This document shows positions 40,509-50,572 of a stretch of DNA of 62,736 bases, one piece after another. The notes under the pieces were generated by a model, which was given only the letters and a program-made list of their open reading frames with translations, was not told where the DNA came from and ran no database searches. This stretch comes from Trueperaceae bacterium (GTDB lineage Bacteria > Deinococcota > Deinococci > Deinococcales > Trueperaceae), in assembly GCA_011390455.1 (NCBI GenBank), contig JAABSI010000004.1, positions 1 through 62,736 of the forward strand. Direction: 5' to 3'. Position 1 is the stretch's first letter. Each line of letters begins with the position of its first letter. The position numbers were made by a program, and so were the translations under genes.

Positions 40509-40532
40509 ACACCGTAAGCGTCGCTTCGGTGT
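40509..40532 (+). terminator. Hairpin after the TPR gene
   Basis: ACACCG (40509-40514) pairs with CGGTGT (40527-40532) and inner AAGC with GCTT, giving a 10-bp stem with one bulge 41 bases after the stop codon. Confidence 0.4.
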
Positions 40533-40549
40533 GGCGGACCGCGGCGGTC

Positions 40550-40555
40550 TAGCGT
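40550..40555 (+). promoter_or_regulatory. -10 box for the FAS1 protein gene
   Basis: TAGCGT, giving a leader of about 28 bases with TGGAGG 8 bases before the ATG at 40589. Confidence 0.45.
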
Positions 40556-40588
40556 CAATCGATTCATCACTCTCTGGAGGTTCTCCCC

Positions 40589-41425
40589 ATGCGCTTCGCC
40601 CGCACCCTGATCGCTTCGCTCGCCGTCTTCGCCCTGAGCATCGGCTCGGCGCAGACCATCGTGGACATCGCCGCCGGCGACGAGCGCTTCAGCACGCTCG
40701 TGACCGCGGTCACCGCCGCCGGCCTCGTCGAGACGCTCTCGAGCGAGGGTCCGTTCACCGTGTTCGCGCCGACGAACGACGCCTTCGCGGCCCTGCCCGA
40801 AGGGGCGCTCGACGCCGTGCTGGCCGACGCCGACCTGCTTACGGCCGTGCTGACGTACCACGTGGTCGCCGGCGCCGTCCCCGCCGCCGACGTCGTGACC
40901 CTCACCAAGGCTCGCACCGTCCAGGGCGAGCACGTGCGCATCGGCACCGAAGGCGGCGTGACCGTCGACGACGCCAACGTCGTCATCACCGACATCGAAG
41001 CCAGCAACGGCGTGATCCACGTGATCGACGCGGTGCTGCTGCCGAAGGCCGTCCTCGCCGCGCTCTCGGGCCAGACGCTCCCGACCGGGTTCGTGAGCTA
41101 CGAGCTCGCGGCCGTCGGTGGCAGCGGCGTGTCGGGCGAGGTCCTGATCGTCGACATGGGCCGCGGCGATACCCACGTGCAGATCCGTCTGGACGGCACG
41201 CCGGCCGGCGGCAACCACCCCGCCCACTTCCACGCCGGCCGCTGCGACGAGCCGGGTGGGGTCGTCATCCCGCTCTCCAACGTCGACGGCGACCTCGGCT
41301 GGTCCTCGACCCGGCTCGACGTTCCCTTCGAGTGGATCGTCGGCGGCATGCACTACGTGAACGTGCACCTCGCCCCCGATCAGATGGGCGTCTCCGTCGC
41401 CTGCGGCGACGTCGTCCTCGACTGA
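40589..41425 (+). CDS. Secreted FAS1 (fasciclin) domain protein with a His-rich C-terminal domain
   Basis: A 278-residue exported protein with signal peptide [22 protein letters not shown]. Residues 20-155 form a FAS1 domain, with the two conserved boxes [14 protein letters not shown] and HVIDAVLLP. Residues 165-278 form a separate beta-rich domain containing [10 protein letters not shown]...[14 protein letters not shown] and [21 protein letters not shown]. That histidine/cysteine pattern resembles CHRD or Cu/Zn-SOD-like domains. FAS1 proteins mediate adhesion at the cell surface; the second domain may bind a metal or stiffen the fold. C-C disulfide between the GRC and ACGDV cysteines is plausible. 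Confidence 0.85.
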   Translation: MRFARTLIASLAVFALSIGSAQTIVDIAAGDERFSTLVTAVTAAGLVETLSSEGPFTVFAPTNDAFAALPEGALDAVLADADLLTAVLTYHVVAGAVPAADVVTLTKARTVQGEHVRIGTEGGVTVDDANVVITDIEASNGVIHVIDAVLLPKAVLAALSGQTLPTGFVSYELAAVGGSGVSGEVLIVDMGRGDTHVQIRLDGTPAGGNHPAHFHAGRCDEPGGVVIPLSNVDGDLGWSSTRLDVPFEWIVGGMHYVNVHLAPDQMGVSVACGDVVLD

Positions 41426-41442
41426 TCGTCGGTCCCTTGAGC

Positions 41443-41476
41443 GCGCGGGCGGTCCGGAGTTCCGGACCGCCCGCGC
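41443..41476. terminator. Bidirectional GC hairpin between the FAS1 gene and glmS
   Basis: Perfect 15-bp stem, 41443-41457 with 41462-41476, with the tetraloop AGTT, in the 78-bp gap between convergent genes. No U-tract on either side. Confidence 0.75.
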
Positions 41477-41503
41477 TCGTCTGGTGGCCTGGAGCGACGA
41501 GCG

Positions 41504-43339
41504 CTACTCGACGGTGACGCTCTTGGCCAGGTTGCGCGGCTGATCGACGTCGCGCCCGAGGCGGACGGCCACCTCGTAGGCGAGAAGCTGCATCGGGATC
41601 ACGTTCACCACGGGCGCGAGCCCCTCGGCCACCACCGGCACGTACAGGACCGCATCGGCGTGCTCGGCGATCGTCTCGTCGCCATCGCCGGCCACCGCCA
41701 CCACCCAGCCGTCGCGCGCCCGCACCTCCTGGAGGTTCGAGACGGTCTTCTCGTACGTCGGCGAGGGCGTGGCGAGGGCGACGACCGGCAGGTCCCGGTC
41801 GATGAGCGCGATCGGGCCGTGCTTCATCTCGCCGGTGGCGTACGCCTCGGCGTGGAGGTAACTGATCTCCTTGAGCTTGAGGGCCCCCTCGTACGCGGTG
41901 GCCACGTCGAAGCCGCGCCCGAGGAACAGGGCGTCGCGGGCGCCGGCCACCCGCTCGGCGACCGCCGCGACCTGCGGGCGCCGCGAGAGCGCGAGGGCCA
42001 CGGCGTCCGGCAGCGCGTCGAGGCCCGCGACCCAGGCGGCCGCCGCGGCGTCGTCGAGCGTCCCGCGCGCGCGCCCGAAGCGCAGCGCCAGCAGCGCGAA
42101 GGCGCCGAGCATGGCCACGTAGGCCTTGGTCGAGGCCACCCCGATCTCGGGACCGGCGTGGATGTAGAGCACGTCGTCGGCCTCCCGCGCGAGGCTCGAG
42201 CCCTTGACGTTCAGGATCGCGAGCGTCCGCGCGCCGCGACGGCGCCCCTCGCGCAGCGCCTCCAAGGTGTCGATGGTCTCGCCCGACTGCGACACGGCGA
42301 TCACCAGCGTGCCTGCGTCGACGACCGGCTCCTGGTACCGGAACTCGGAGGCGACGACCACTTCGGCGGGCACGCGCCCCAGCCGCTCGAGCAGCGCCTC
42401 GCCGACGGTGGCGGCGTAGCTCGCCGTCCCCGCCGCCACGAGCACGACCCGGTCGACGGCGCGCGGGTCGAAGCCGAGCTCGAGGTCGGCGTCGAGACCG
42501 TCCGGCGTGACGCGGCCGCCCAGGGTGCGCCGCAACACGTCGGGCTGCTCGAGCATCTCCTTGAGCATGTAGTGCGGGTGGCCGCCCTTCTCGGCGGCGT
42601 CGGCGTCCCACTCGATCGTCTCCGGCGCGCGCTCGACGGGCGTGCCGTCGAGCCGTTGGAGGGTCGCCCCCGCGGCGTCGAGGACCACGAGCTCGTCGTC
42701 GTGGACGTACACGACCTGCCGGGTGTACGGCAGGAGCGCGGGCACGTCGCTCGCGACCCACGATTCGCCCTCGCCGAGACCCACGACCAGCGGGCTCGTG
42801 GCGCGCGCCGCCACCACCTGCGGGTGGTCGACGTGGGTGACGACGAGCGCGTAGGCGCCGCGGACGCGCGCCAGCGCGCCGCGCACGGCCGCCGGTAGGT
42901 CGCCCACGTAGTGCTCCTCGATCAGATGGACGAGCACCTCGGTGTCGGTCTCGCTCCGGAAGTGGTGGCCGCGCGCCTTCAGCTCGGTGCGGAGCGCCGC
43001 GTAGTTCTCGATGATGCCGTTGTGGACGAGGCCGAGCCGGCCGTCCTCGCTGAGGTGCGGGTGCGCGTTCGTGTCCGTGGGTTTGCCGTGCGTCGCCCAG
43101 CGCGTGTGGCCGACGGCGCGCGCACCGCGGAGCGGCGCGCCGTCGCTCGCGCGCTCGCCGAGCGCGTCGCGCAGCGCCTGGAGCTTGCCGGCGCGCTTGA
43201 CGACGTCGAGTTGGGGCCGTTCGGCGCTCGCGACGACGATGCCGGCCGAGTCGTAGCCGCGGTACTCGAGCCGCGACAGTCCGTCCAGGACGACGTCGGC
43301 CGCGACGCGTCCTCCGATGTATCCAACGATCCCGCACAT
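41504..43339 (-). CDS. glmS: Glutamine-fructose-6-phosphate aminotransferase (isomerizing)
   Basis: GlmS makes glucosamine-6-phosphate for peptidoglycan and glycolipids. The 611-residue protein has an N-terminal glutaminase domain with Cys as residue 2 (MCGIVGYIGG), HTRWATHGKPTDTNAHPH and NGIIENYAALR. Two SIS domains follow (SQSGETIDTLEALREG and GRGFDVATAYEGALKLKEISYLHAEAY), and it ends in the invariant DQPRNLAKSVTVE. The ATG gives the required Cys2 and has a GGGGGA site upstream. A 488-bp untranslated stretch precedes it. Confidence 0.97.
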   Translation of the reverse strand: MCGIVGYIGGRVAADVVLDGLSRLEYRGYDSAGIVVASAERPQLDVVKRAGKLQALRDALGERASDGAPLRGARAVGHTRWATHGKPTDTNAHPHLSEDGRLGLVHNGIIENYAALRTELKARGHHFRSETDTEVLVHLIEEHYVGDLPAAVRGALARVRGAYALVVTHVDHPQVVAARATSPLVVGLGEGESWVASDVPALLPYTRQVVYVHDDELVVLDAAGATLQRLDGTPVERAPETIEWDADAAEKGGHPHYMLKEMLEQPDVLRRTLGGRVTPDGLDADLELGFDPRAVDRVVLVAAGTASYAATVGEALLERLGRVPAEVVVASEFRYQEPVVDAGTLVIAVSQSGETIDTLEALREGRRRGARTLAILNVKGSSLAREADDVLYIHAGPEIGVASTKAYVAMLGAFALLALRFGRARGTLDDAAAAAWVAGLDALPDAVALALSRRPQVAAVAERVAGARDALFLGRGFDVATAYEGALKLKEISYLHAEAYATGEMKHGPIALIDRDLPVVALATPSPTYEKTVSNLQEVRARDGWVVAVAGDGDETIAEHADAVLYVPVVAEGLAPVVNVIPMQLLAYEVAVRLGRDVDQPRNLAKSVTVE

Positions 43340-43827
43340 GGCGGTCCCCCTAGCTTCCTGCCCGCGCCGCGAACGAGCTTCGCTCGGGCGCGAGCCGCAC
43401 GACCCTCGTGGGCCGCGGCGTCTGCGTTCGTTCGGGTGCGCTCGGCGCACCGGCGGTGGACCGGGATGCGAACCCGGATGCCGGAACGATCGTCCCGGCG
43501 TTGGACGTCGACCCATCGGGTCGCGAGAGAGGGTCGTGCTCTGGAGGGGCCCGCAGACTCGTCGCCGAGCGCTGCGGAGCAGCGCCCCGGACCGTCGTCC
43601 GTGGCCTCGATCGGCCTGGCGTCTCGCATTTTGGGGATCGGCGCGTCGTGGGCGTCGCCCGCGCTCCGCCGCTCCTTGCCCCCACCTCCGCTGCGGCGCC
43701 GTCGCGCCGGTCGGGGTGGGGCCCTCCGCCTCGTCACTGCGGGGCGCCGCGGAGCGGCGCACGCAGGCTTGCGCTTCCTCGCGTCCTCGTTACGCTTCGC
43801 CGATCGCCCCCTCTCGCGCGCGTGCCC
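43340..43827 (-). other. Long non-coding stretch upstream of glmS
   Basis: 488 bp without a protein-like ORF or a TANNNT box on the minus strand. It is extremely GC-rich with many local inverted repeats, for example GCGCTGCGGAGCAGCGC at about 43569-43585 and arms around GGCGCCGCGGAGCGGCGC near 43742. It may be a structured glmS leader or the remnant of lost genes. No known RNA family was recognised. Confidence 0.4.
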
Positions 43828-44370
43828 TCACGAACCGGCCACCCGCCACGGCTCGCCCACCACGAACCATCGGTGCAACGCCTCGAAGAGCGCGACCTGT
43901 CCGTCCGGGACGGCGCCCTGCGCGGCGAGCAGAGGGTGCAGCAACACGCTGCGGCCGACCGCCACGGCGGCCGAACCCGCGACCGCTTGACGCACCACGG
44001 GCGGCAGCTCGCGGGGTGGGTAGTAGATCAACGAGGGTTCGGCCGGGTTGCGCTCCACCGGCAACGACGTGACCAGCGCCAACACCAGCGCGGCGCCGAG
44101 AACGAAGCCGCCGATCCCGCCGCCGACGCGCGCCAGCCGGCCGGGGACGCGCGCGAGCTGCAGGACGTGGCGTCCGAGCAGCGCCAGCGCGAGGCCCACG
44201 AGCAGCGCCGCGACGAGCGCCAACCACGGGTTCAGGTCCGCGAGCACCAGCAGCGGCCGCAGCGCCGCGAGCCCACCGAGGCCGACGAGCAGCCCCATGA
44301 GCCGGCGCTCGGCCGCGAGCCCGGTGATGGCGGCGACCGTGAGCACGAGGGAGGCGTCGATCCAGGTCAC
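43828..44370 (-). CDS. Small membrane protein, CvpA-like
   Basis: A 180-residue protein with four hydrophobic segments in the first 125 residues (WIDASLVLTVAAITGLAAERR opens it, as in CvpA) and a soluble C-terminal tail. CvpA-family proteins are poorly understood inner-membrane proteins. The GTG at 44370 overlaps the pheT stop by GTGA, so it is co-expressed with pheST. The family call rests on the first 30 residues and topology only. Confidence 0.6.
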   Translation of the reverse strand: MTWIDASLVLTVAAITGLAAERRLMGLLVGLGGLAALRPLLVLADLNPWLALVAALLVGLALALLGRHVLQLARVPGRLARVGGGIGGFVLGAALVLALVTSLPVERNPAEPSLIYYPPRELPPVVRQAVAGSAAVAVGRSVLLHPLLAAQGAVPDGQVALFEALHRWFVVGEPWRVAGS

Positions 44371-46714
44371 GTCCGCACAGCATACCCAGCCGCATCGACG
44401 GCCGACATGACGTCCTTCATGCGCGCGTCGACCTCGACGTCGGTCAGCGCCCGCTCGGGGTGGCGGAAGCGGAAGCGCAGCGCCAGGCTCTTGCGCCCCT
44501 CCCCCACCTGCCCCCCCTCGTACACGTCGAACGGGAACAGCTCGACCAGGCGTTCCCCGGCCGCGGCGGCGCACAGGTCGTGGAGCGTCGCGTAGGCGAC
44601 GTCGGCGGGGACCACGACGGCAAGGTCCCGCTCGGCGAAGGGCTGGCGCGGCACCTCGCGCACGACGGGCGCCGCCATCGCCAGCGGCAGCCGCAGTTCG
44701 GCGACCAGCACGTCGCCGCAGCCCCAATCGCGCGCCACCTCGGGGTGGAGCCGTCCGAAGGTCCCGACGTCGGTCCCTTCCCACAGCACGCGCGCCGAGA
44801 CGCCCGGGTGCAGGTAGGCCACCGGCGCGGGACGCAGCTCGAGCGCCACGCCGAGCCCTTCGGCCAGGCTCTCGAGCACCCCCTTGGCGACGAACGGATC
44901 GATCGCGCCTTCCGCGCGCCAGCCCGAGCGCACGCGGGCGCCCCGCCAGAGGAGCCCCAAGCGCTCCTCCTCGGGCTCGACGAACACCCGGCCCACCTCG
45001 AAGAGCGCGAGCGAGGGGGCGTCGCGGTTCGTGCGCGCCGCCGCCAGCAACCCGGGCAGGAGCGCGGTGCGCAGGACGGCCCGGGCGTCGCTCTGCGGCT
45101 CGGCGAGGCGCACGACCGCCGCGGGCACCCGCGCCCGCGCCAGTTCGTCGTCGCCGACGAACGCGTACCCGATCGTCTCCAACATCCCCGCGCCGACGAG
45201 CCGCTCGCGCAGCAGCCGGTGCGTGGGATCGCCTGCGGAGGGGGCCACGTCGAGGTGCGGGACGCTGCTGCCGATGTGCTCGAACCCATGCAGGCGCGCG
45301 ACCTCTTCGACCACGTCCTCCTCGATCGTCAGGTCGAAGCGCCACGTCGGCGGATGCACCGTCCAGCCGTCGGCCCGTTCCTCGACGCGGCATCCGAGGC
45401 GCTCGAGGATGCGGCGCTGCTCGGGCCGCGGCACGTCGAAGCCCATGAGGAACTCGACCCGTTCCGGGCGGTAGGCGACCGCCGGTCGCGCGCCGGCCGC
45501 CGCTCCGGCGACGCTGAGCCCGGGGTGCGCGCGGCCGGCGCCGGCCGCCTCGAGCAGCGCGACCGCGCGCGCCGACGCGAGCTCCGCGAGCGCCGGGTCG
45601 ACGCCGCGCTCGAAGCGGGTGCGGGCGTCGGTGATCTGCTTGTGGCGACGCCCCGTGCGGCGGACGCCGGTCGGCTCGAACCAGGCGACCTCGAGCGCCA
45701 CCGACGTCGTCGAGGCGAGGACCGAGTCCTCGCGCCCGCCGATCACGCCCGCGAGCCCGATCGCGCGCGAGCCGCCGGCCCCGTCCGGCGTCGCGATCAC
45801 GAGGTCGTCCGCGTCGAGGGTGAGCTCCTCGTCCTGCAGGGTCACGAGGGACTCGCCGGCGCGCGCGCGCCGCACCTCGAGCACGCCGTCGTGCAGCGCC
45901 CGGAGATCGTAGGCGTGCGAGGGTTGGCCGAGCTCGAAGGTCACCAGGTTGGTGACGTCCACCACGACGTTCCGGGGGCGCACCCCGAGGAGCGCGAGGC
46001 GGCGCTGCAGCGCGACGGGCGCCGGACCGACCCGGACGTCGTCGATGCGCCGCAGCGTGAACCAGGGGCACCGACCCTCGTCGGCGACGCGCACGTCCAG
46101 GCCGTCGTCGACGGACGGGTCGCCCGCGGCGCCCGCGAGGCCGTCCGCCGGGTGCCGGAGCGCGACGGCCAGCTTCGCCGCGAGGTCGCGAGCGACGCCG
46201 AGCAGGCTGAAGGCGTCGGCTCGGTTGGGGGTGAGTTCCAGCTCCAGCACCACGTCGCCCGGCCACAGCTCTTTGAGCTGCGCGCCGATCGGCGCGTCGT
46301 GGCCCAGCTCGAGGAGGCCTCCGGCGTGGTCGTAGAGCCCGAGCTCGCGGGGGCTGCAGAGCATCCCCTCGGAGCGCACCCCGGCGACCTCGCGCACCTC
46401 GAGGGGCCCGCCGAAGCCCGGGAGCAGCGTCCCCGGCGGCGCGTAGGCGGCGCGCATCCCCACGACGACGTTCGGGGCGCCGCACGCCACGACCCGGCGC
46501 CCGGTGCCGTCGTCGACCACCGCACGTCGGACCACGTCCGCCCCGGCGACGGCCGCGACCTCCAGCACTTCCGCGACGAGCACCCCGGCCGGTGCCCCGG
46601 CCACCTCCTCCACCACCTCGACCCCGAGGCCGAGGCCGGCCAACAGGTCGGCGGTGGTCGCCGGGTCCGGAAGCCCCGGCACCAGTTCGGCCAACCATCC
46701 GTGGGGCACGCGCA

Positions 46715-46715
<1 letters not shown>
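44367..46715 (-). CDS. pheT: Phenylalanyl-tRNA synthetase beta subunit
   Basis: A 782-residue PheRS beta chain of the usual bacterial length. It has an N-terminal B1/tRNA-binding (EMAP-like) domain (VVACGAPNVVVGMRAAYAPPG), the B3/B4 editing region (VDVTNLVTFELGQPSHAYDL), a B5 domain and a C-terminal FDX-ACB anticodon-binding domain (QPFAERDLAVVVPADVAYATL). Start ATG 46715 overlaps the pheS stop by one base (TGATG). It forms the alpha2beta2 synthetase with PheS. Confidence 0.97.
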
Positions 46716-47827
<1,112 letters not shown>

Positions 47828-47881
47828 CTACGCGAGCGGGGTAAAGGGCGAACGGAGGCGGTCCAGCGCGCGGTCCATCAC
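47828..47881 (-). CDS. pheST leader peptide (17 residues)
   Basis: The ORF encodes MMDRALDRLRSPFTPLA. Its GTG at 47881 lies 7 bases after TACGCT, so it would be translated from a leaderless transcript. A single phenylalanine codon is the rare TTT, in a genome where Phe is almost always TTC. Position before a terminator suggests ribosome-mediated attenuation, though one Phe codon is far fewer than in E. coli pheL. Confidence 0.5.
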   Translation of the reverse strand: MMDRALDRLRSPFTPLA

Positions 47882-47888
47882 GGCGCCG

Positions 47889-47917
47889 AGCGTACGGCAC
47901 GCCGCGTGGGGCGTCAA
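47889..47917 (-). promoter_or_regulatory. pheST promoter
   Basis: TTGACG and TACGCT on the minus strand, separated by exactly 17 bases. This is the best sigma-A-type promoter seen in the window. Confidence 0.8.
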
Positions 47918-47935
47918 CCAGCGAGGTCGTCCGGC

Positions 47936-48415
47936 TCAGCGCGGCGCGGCGTCCGGATCGCCGGGGAACACGTCGGCGTAATGCGCGCCCGCGTGCGCGA
48001 CCACGTCGTGCACCCACGGATGCTCCAGCCGCCCCTCCGCCCAGGCGTCGGCGGCGGCCTCGGTCGGGAAGGGCCCGACGAGCCAGGCGCCGCCTCCGTA
48101 CGCCTCGGGGGCGACCGGCAGCGCGAGCTCCTCGCGACGCCCGTCGCGGTCGCGCACCTCGCGCACGAAGGCGCCCGAATCGGCCCGATCGCGCAGCAGC
48201 GCGTCCAACGCCGCGCGCCAGCGCTCGACCTCGCGCGCGGCGAGCGGCGCGTCGATCAGGAGCGGCACGCGGCCGTCGCGGTCGGCGGGCGCCTTGCCCA
48301 AGCGGCGGTCCGGGAACGTCGCCCAGAACAGCGAGGCGGCGAGGTCCTCGAGGCGCGGGTCGACGCGCAGGAGTTCGACCCCCGGGGGTCCGGCGTCCGA
48401 CGGCGGCGTGGTCAC
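47936..48415 (-). CDS. Hypothetical protein coupled to a class V aminotransferase
   Basis: A 159-residue soluble protein with no signal peptide or membrane segment. Not recognised. The segment [20 protein letters not shown] resembles the strand-helix unit of SPOR-like or similar small domains but this is weak. The GTG at 48415 overlaps the aminotransferase stop by GTGA, so it is made with that enzyme and may modify it. Acidic and alanine-rich. Confidence 0.7.
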   Translation of the reverse strand: MTTPPSDAGPPGVELLRVDPRLEDLAASLFWATFPDRRLGKAPADRDGRVPLLIDAPLAAREVERWRAALDALLRDRADSGAFVREVRDRDGRREELALPVAPEAYGGGAWLVGPFPTEAAADAWAEGRLEHPWVHDVVAHAGAHYADVFPGDPDAAPR

Positions 48416-49611
48416 GCTCGGGCTGCGACCGGCGCCGCCGCCGCCCACGCGGCGTCGAAGGCGGCCGGCAGCCCGACCGCATCGGGGATCCCATGGGCCG
48501 GCAGCACCTGCGCCAAGGCCGTCATCAGCGCCCGGTAGGGCTCGGGGCGGGCCGCCTCGCCCATCAGGCCCAGACGCCAGACCTTGCCCGCGGTGGCGCC
48601 TAGGCCGCCGGTGAGGCTGACGCGGGCGACCTCGCGCAGCGCGCCCCGCACCGCCGCGTCGTCGAGGCCGTCCGGCAGGCGGACGGTGAGCACGGTCGGG
48701 AGCCGCACGGCGGCCGGGACGAACGGGGCGAACCCGACGCTCGCCATCGCGTCGATCGCCGCGGCGCCGGTGCGGCGCGCGCGCTCGCTGCGGGCCGCCA
48801 CGCCCTCTTCGAGGGCCGCCCGGATCGCCTCCCCGGTCGCCCAGTGCAGGTGGATGGGGACCGTGTGGTGGTACTGGCGGCCCCCCTCCAGCGCCCAGTA
48901 CGCCTCCATGCCGAGCAGGTCGGCGTACCAGGTCGCGACCGGCGTGCGGCGCGCGGCGACGGCCGCCATCGCGCGGCGCGAGACCGCCACCGGCGCGAGC
49001 CCCGGCGGCGCCGACAGGCACTTCTGCGATCCGGTGTAGGCATAGTCGATGCCCCAGCCGGCCATGTCGAACGGCAGCATGCCGACGGTGGTGACCGCGT
49101 CCACCGACAGGAGCGCCCCCATCTCGTGGGCGACGGTCGCGAGCTCCTCGACCGGGTTGAGGACGCCGGTCGACGTCTCCCCGTGGACGAACGCCACCAG
49201 CTTGGGGCGGACGCGCCGGGCCTCGGCGCGCATCCGGTCGGGGTCGAGCGCCTCGCCGGCCGGCGACGCGACGCGGTGCACGCGGGCGCCGAGGCGCTCC
49301 GCCATGTTCGCCATGCGCTCGCCGAAGACGCCGTTCGTGCCCACCACGACCGGGTCGCCCGGCTCGAGCAGGTTCGCGAAGCCCGCCTCCATGCCGAGCG
49401 AGCCGCTGCCGGCGAGGAGGCATGCGAAGGCGTCCGGAGCGGCGCCGTACAGTTCGCGCAGATCGGCGACGATGCCGTCGTTGTAGGCGAAGACGTCCGG
49501 GTCCATGTGCCCGCGCATCGGCCAGGTCAGCGCCGCGGCCGCCCGCGGATGCAGCGGGGTCGGTCCGGGCGTCAACAGCAGCACGTCGTCCATCCAGGGT
49601 CCAGCGTCCAT
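48412..49611 (-). CDS. Class V aminotransferase, serine-/alanine-glyoxylate type
   Basis: A 399-residue PLP enzyme that uses Ser or Ala as amino donor to glyoxylate or a similar oxo acid, or acts in serine synthesis. Motifs are [18 protein letters not shown] at the start, [49 protein letters not shown] and PLP-binding K197 in [21 protein letters not shown]. These match the SGAT/AGXT group. ATG 49611 has GAGAGGA upstream; ATG 49593 is also possible. A structured leader of about 180 bases precedes it. Confidence 0.9.
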   Translation of the reverse strand: MDAGPWMDDVLLLTPGPTPLHPRAAAALTWPMRGHMDPDVFAYNDGIVADLRELYGAAPDAFACLLAGSGSLGMEAGFANLLEPGDPVVVGTNGVFGERMANMAERLGARVHRVASPAGEALDPDRMRAEARRVRPKLVAFVHGETSTGVLNPVEELATVAHEMGALLSVDAVTTVGMLPFDMAGWGIDYAYTGSQKCLSAPPGLAPVAVSRRAMAAVAARRTPVATWYADLLGMEAYWALEGGRQYHHTVPIHLHWATGEAIRAALEEGVAARSERARRTGAAAIDAMASVGFAPFVPAAVRLPTVLTVRLPDGLDDAAVRGALREVARVSLTGGLGATAGKVWRLGLMGEAARPEPYRALMTALAQVLPAHGIPDAVGLPAAFDAAWAAAAPVAARA

Positions 49612-49684
49612 GATCGCGTCCTCTCGCGGCGTCGGCGGCGGTGGCGGTGGCGTCGGCCGCGCGTCGGGGAGCGGCCAAAGCGAA

Positions 49685-49714
49685 GGGGACCGCACCCACG
49701 TCGGGTCGGTCCCC
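49685..49714 (-). promoter_or_regulatory. Leader hairpin 2 (terminator-like) of the class V aminotransferase mRNA
   Basis: GGGGACCG pairs with CGGTCCCC (49685-49692 with 49707-49714) and inner ACCC with GGGT. On the minus strand it is followed by TTCGCTTT, a weak U-rich tail. It lies about 75 bases before the ATG. Confidence 0.55.
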
Positions 49715-49717
49715 AAG

Positions 49718-49761
49718 ACGGTGGTCGAGCCCGGGGTCGTCCCCGGGCCGCAGCCCACCGT
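49718..49761 (-). promoter_or_regulatory. Leader hairpin 1 of the class V aminotransferase mRNA
   Basis: Outer stem ACGGTGG/CCACCGT (49718-49724 with 49755-49761) enclosing an 8-bp stem GCCCGGGG/CCCCGGGC (49729-49736 with 49741-49748) with a tetraloop. Its arms are interrupted by 4 and 6 unpaired bases, as in a ligand- or protein-binding internal loop. Confidence 0.55.
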
Positions 49762-49790
49762 TACCGCGTAGCTCGCGCAGTCCGTCGCAT
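49761..49790 (-). CDS. Possible nine-residue leader ORF
   Basis: Encodes MRRTARATR, starting 9 bases after TACACT, and its stop codon overlaps the base of leader hairpin 1. Translation would touch the hairpin. No serine or glycine codons are present. Confidence 0.35.
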   Translation of the reverse strand: MRRTARATR

Positions 49791-49799
49791 CTGCCCGGG

Positions 49800-49828
49800 A
49801 GTGTACCCGTGCGCCCGCCCGGCTGCAA
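49800..49828 (-). promoter_or_regulatory. Promoter of the class V aminotransferase operon
   Basis: TTGCAG and TACACT on the minus strand with a 17-base spacer. The leader would be about 180 bases. Confidence 0.65.
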
Positions 49829-49859
49829 GCGGCCCGACGACGAGGATGGTTCGACGTGC

Positions 49860-49953
49860 TAGACTCGCGGGCGGACAACGTCCCGGCGCCGTCGAGGGTG
49901 GGTTCGCGGACCCGCCCTCGCTTCGTGCGGAGGACTTCGTGCGGAGGCTTCGT
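49860..49953 (+). promoter_or_regulatory. rimP operon promoter and leader with hairpin and tandem repeats
   Basis: TGCTAGACT is an extended -10 with its hexamer at 49860-49865. The 122-base leader holds an 11-bp hairpin (49893-49903 with 49910-49920, including one G-U). It is followed by 2.6 tandem copies of CTTCGTGCGGAGGA (49921-49953), each with a GGAGG core. Confidence 0.55.
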
Positions 49954-49993
49954 GCGCGCAGCACCGCCGCCGTTCGGGACCGGAAAGGACGCC

Positions 49994-50443
49994 ATGGACC
50001 TCACGCAAGCTGCACGGGACGCGCTCGAGCCCCTCGGCTACGAGGTGCTCGAGGTCGTGGTGACCCGGCGCGGCAGCTCGCGACGGGTCCTGGTGCGCAT
50101 CGACCGCCTCGACGAGCAGGCGGTGTCGGTCGACGACGTCGGCCGCGCCGCCGGGGCCTTCGGCCTCGAGCTCGACCGACTCGACCCGTTCGACGACCCC
50201 TACCAGTTCGAGGTGGAGTCGCCGGGCGCGCAGCGGCCGCTCGCCACCGCGCGGCACTTCGAGCGCTTCCACGACCTGCTCGCGAAGGTCAAGGTCGCCG
50301 GAGCGAGCTTCGTCGGCCGCATCCGAGCCGTCGAGGGCGACGAGGTCGTCTTCGAGGTCGAGGGCGACGAGGCCCCGCGCCGCGTCGCGCTCGCGGCGAT
50401 CGAACAGGCCAACCTCGCCGAGTGGCCGGACGCCCCACGCTGA
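49994..50443 (+). CDS. rimP: Ribosome maturation factor RimP
   Basis: A 149-residue protein needed for 30S subunit maturation. The two-domain layout is visible: the alpha/beta N-terminal domain ([28 protein letters not shown]...[18 protein letters not shown]) with the conserved [14 protein letters not shown], then a C-terminal SH3-like barrel ([17 protein letters not shown]). The ATG has AAGGAC upstream. It heads the rimP-nusA-ylxR-infB cluster, conserved across bacteria. Confidence 0.95.
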   Translation: MDLTQAARDALEPLGYEVLEVVVTRRGSSRRVLVRIDRLDEQAVSVDDVGRAAGAFGLELDRLDPFDDPYQFEVESPGAQRPLATARHFERFHDLLAKVKVAGASFVGRIRAVEGDEVVFEVEGDEAPRRVALAAIEQANLAEWPDAPR

Positions 50444-50488
50444 CGTGGGCGTCGATGGATCGGACAGGCGCGCCGCGCAGCGGCGCAA

Positions 50489-50521
50489 CCTGTTGACCCG
50501 CGCCTTTTGCGGGTCAACAGG
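50489..50521 (+). terminator. Perfect hairpin between rimP and nusA
   Basis: 13-bp perfect stem, CCTGTTGACCCGC (50489-50501) with its complement at 50509-50521, loop GCCTTTT. It may attenuate transcription into nusA or mark an RNA-processing site. No T-run follows. Confidence 0.55.
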
Positions 50522-50572
50522 CGACAATCAGGCGGGTCCCCCAAGGCGACCCGAACCGGACCGGAGTGAAGG

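Noticed and set aside
43461..43477. tRNA T-arm-like CCGGGATGCGAACCCGG upstream of glmS
   Set aside because: No matching acceptor stem, D-arm or anticodon arm at the right distance on either strand.
43640..43800. glmS ribozyme
   Set aside because: Only a GACGAGG-GGAGG stretch is similar; the UAUCGA core, the pairing P3 strand and closeness to the start codon are missing. A model search should settle it.
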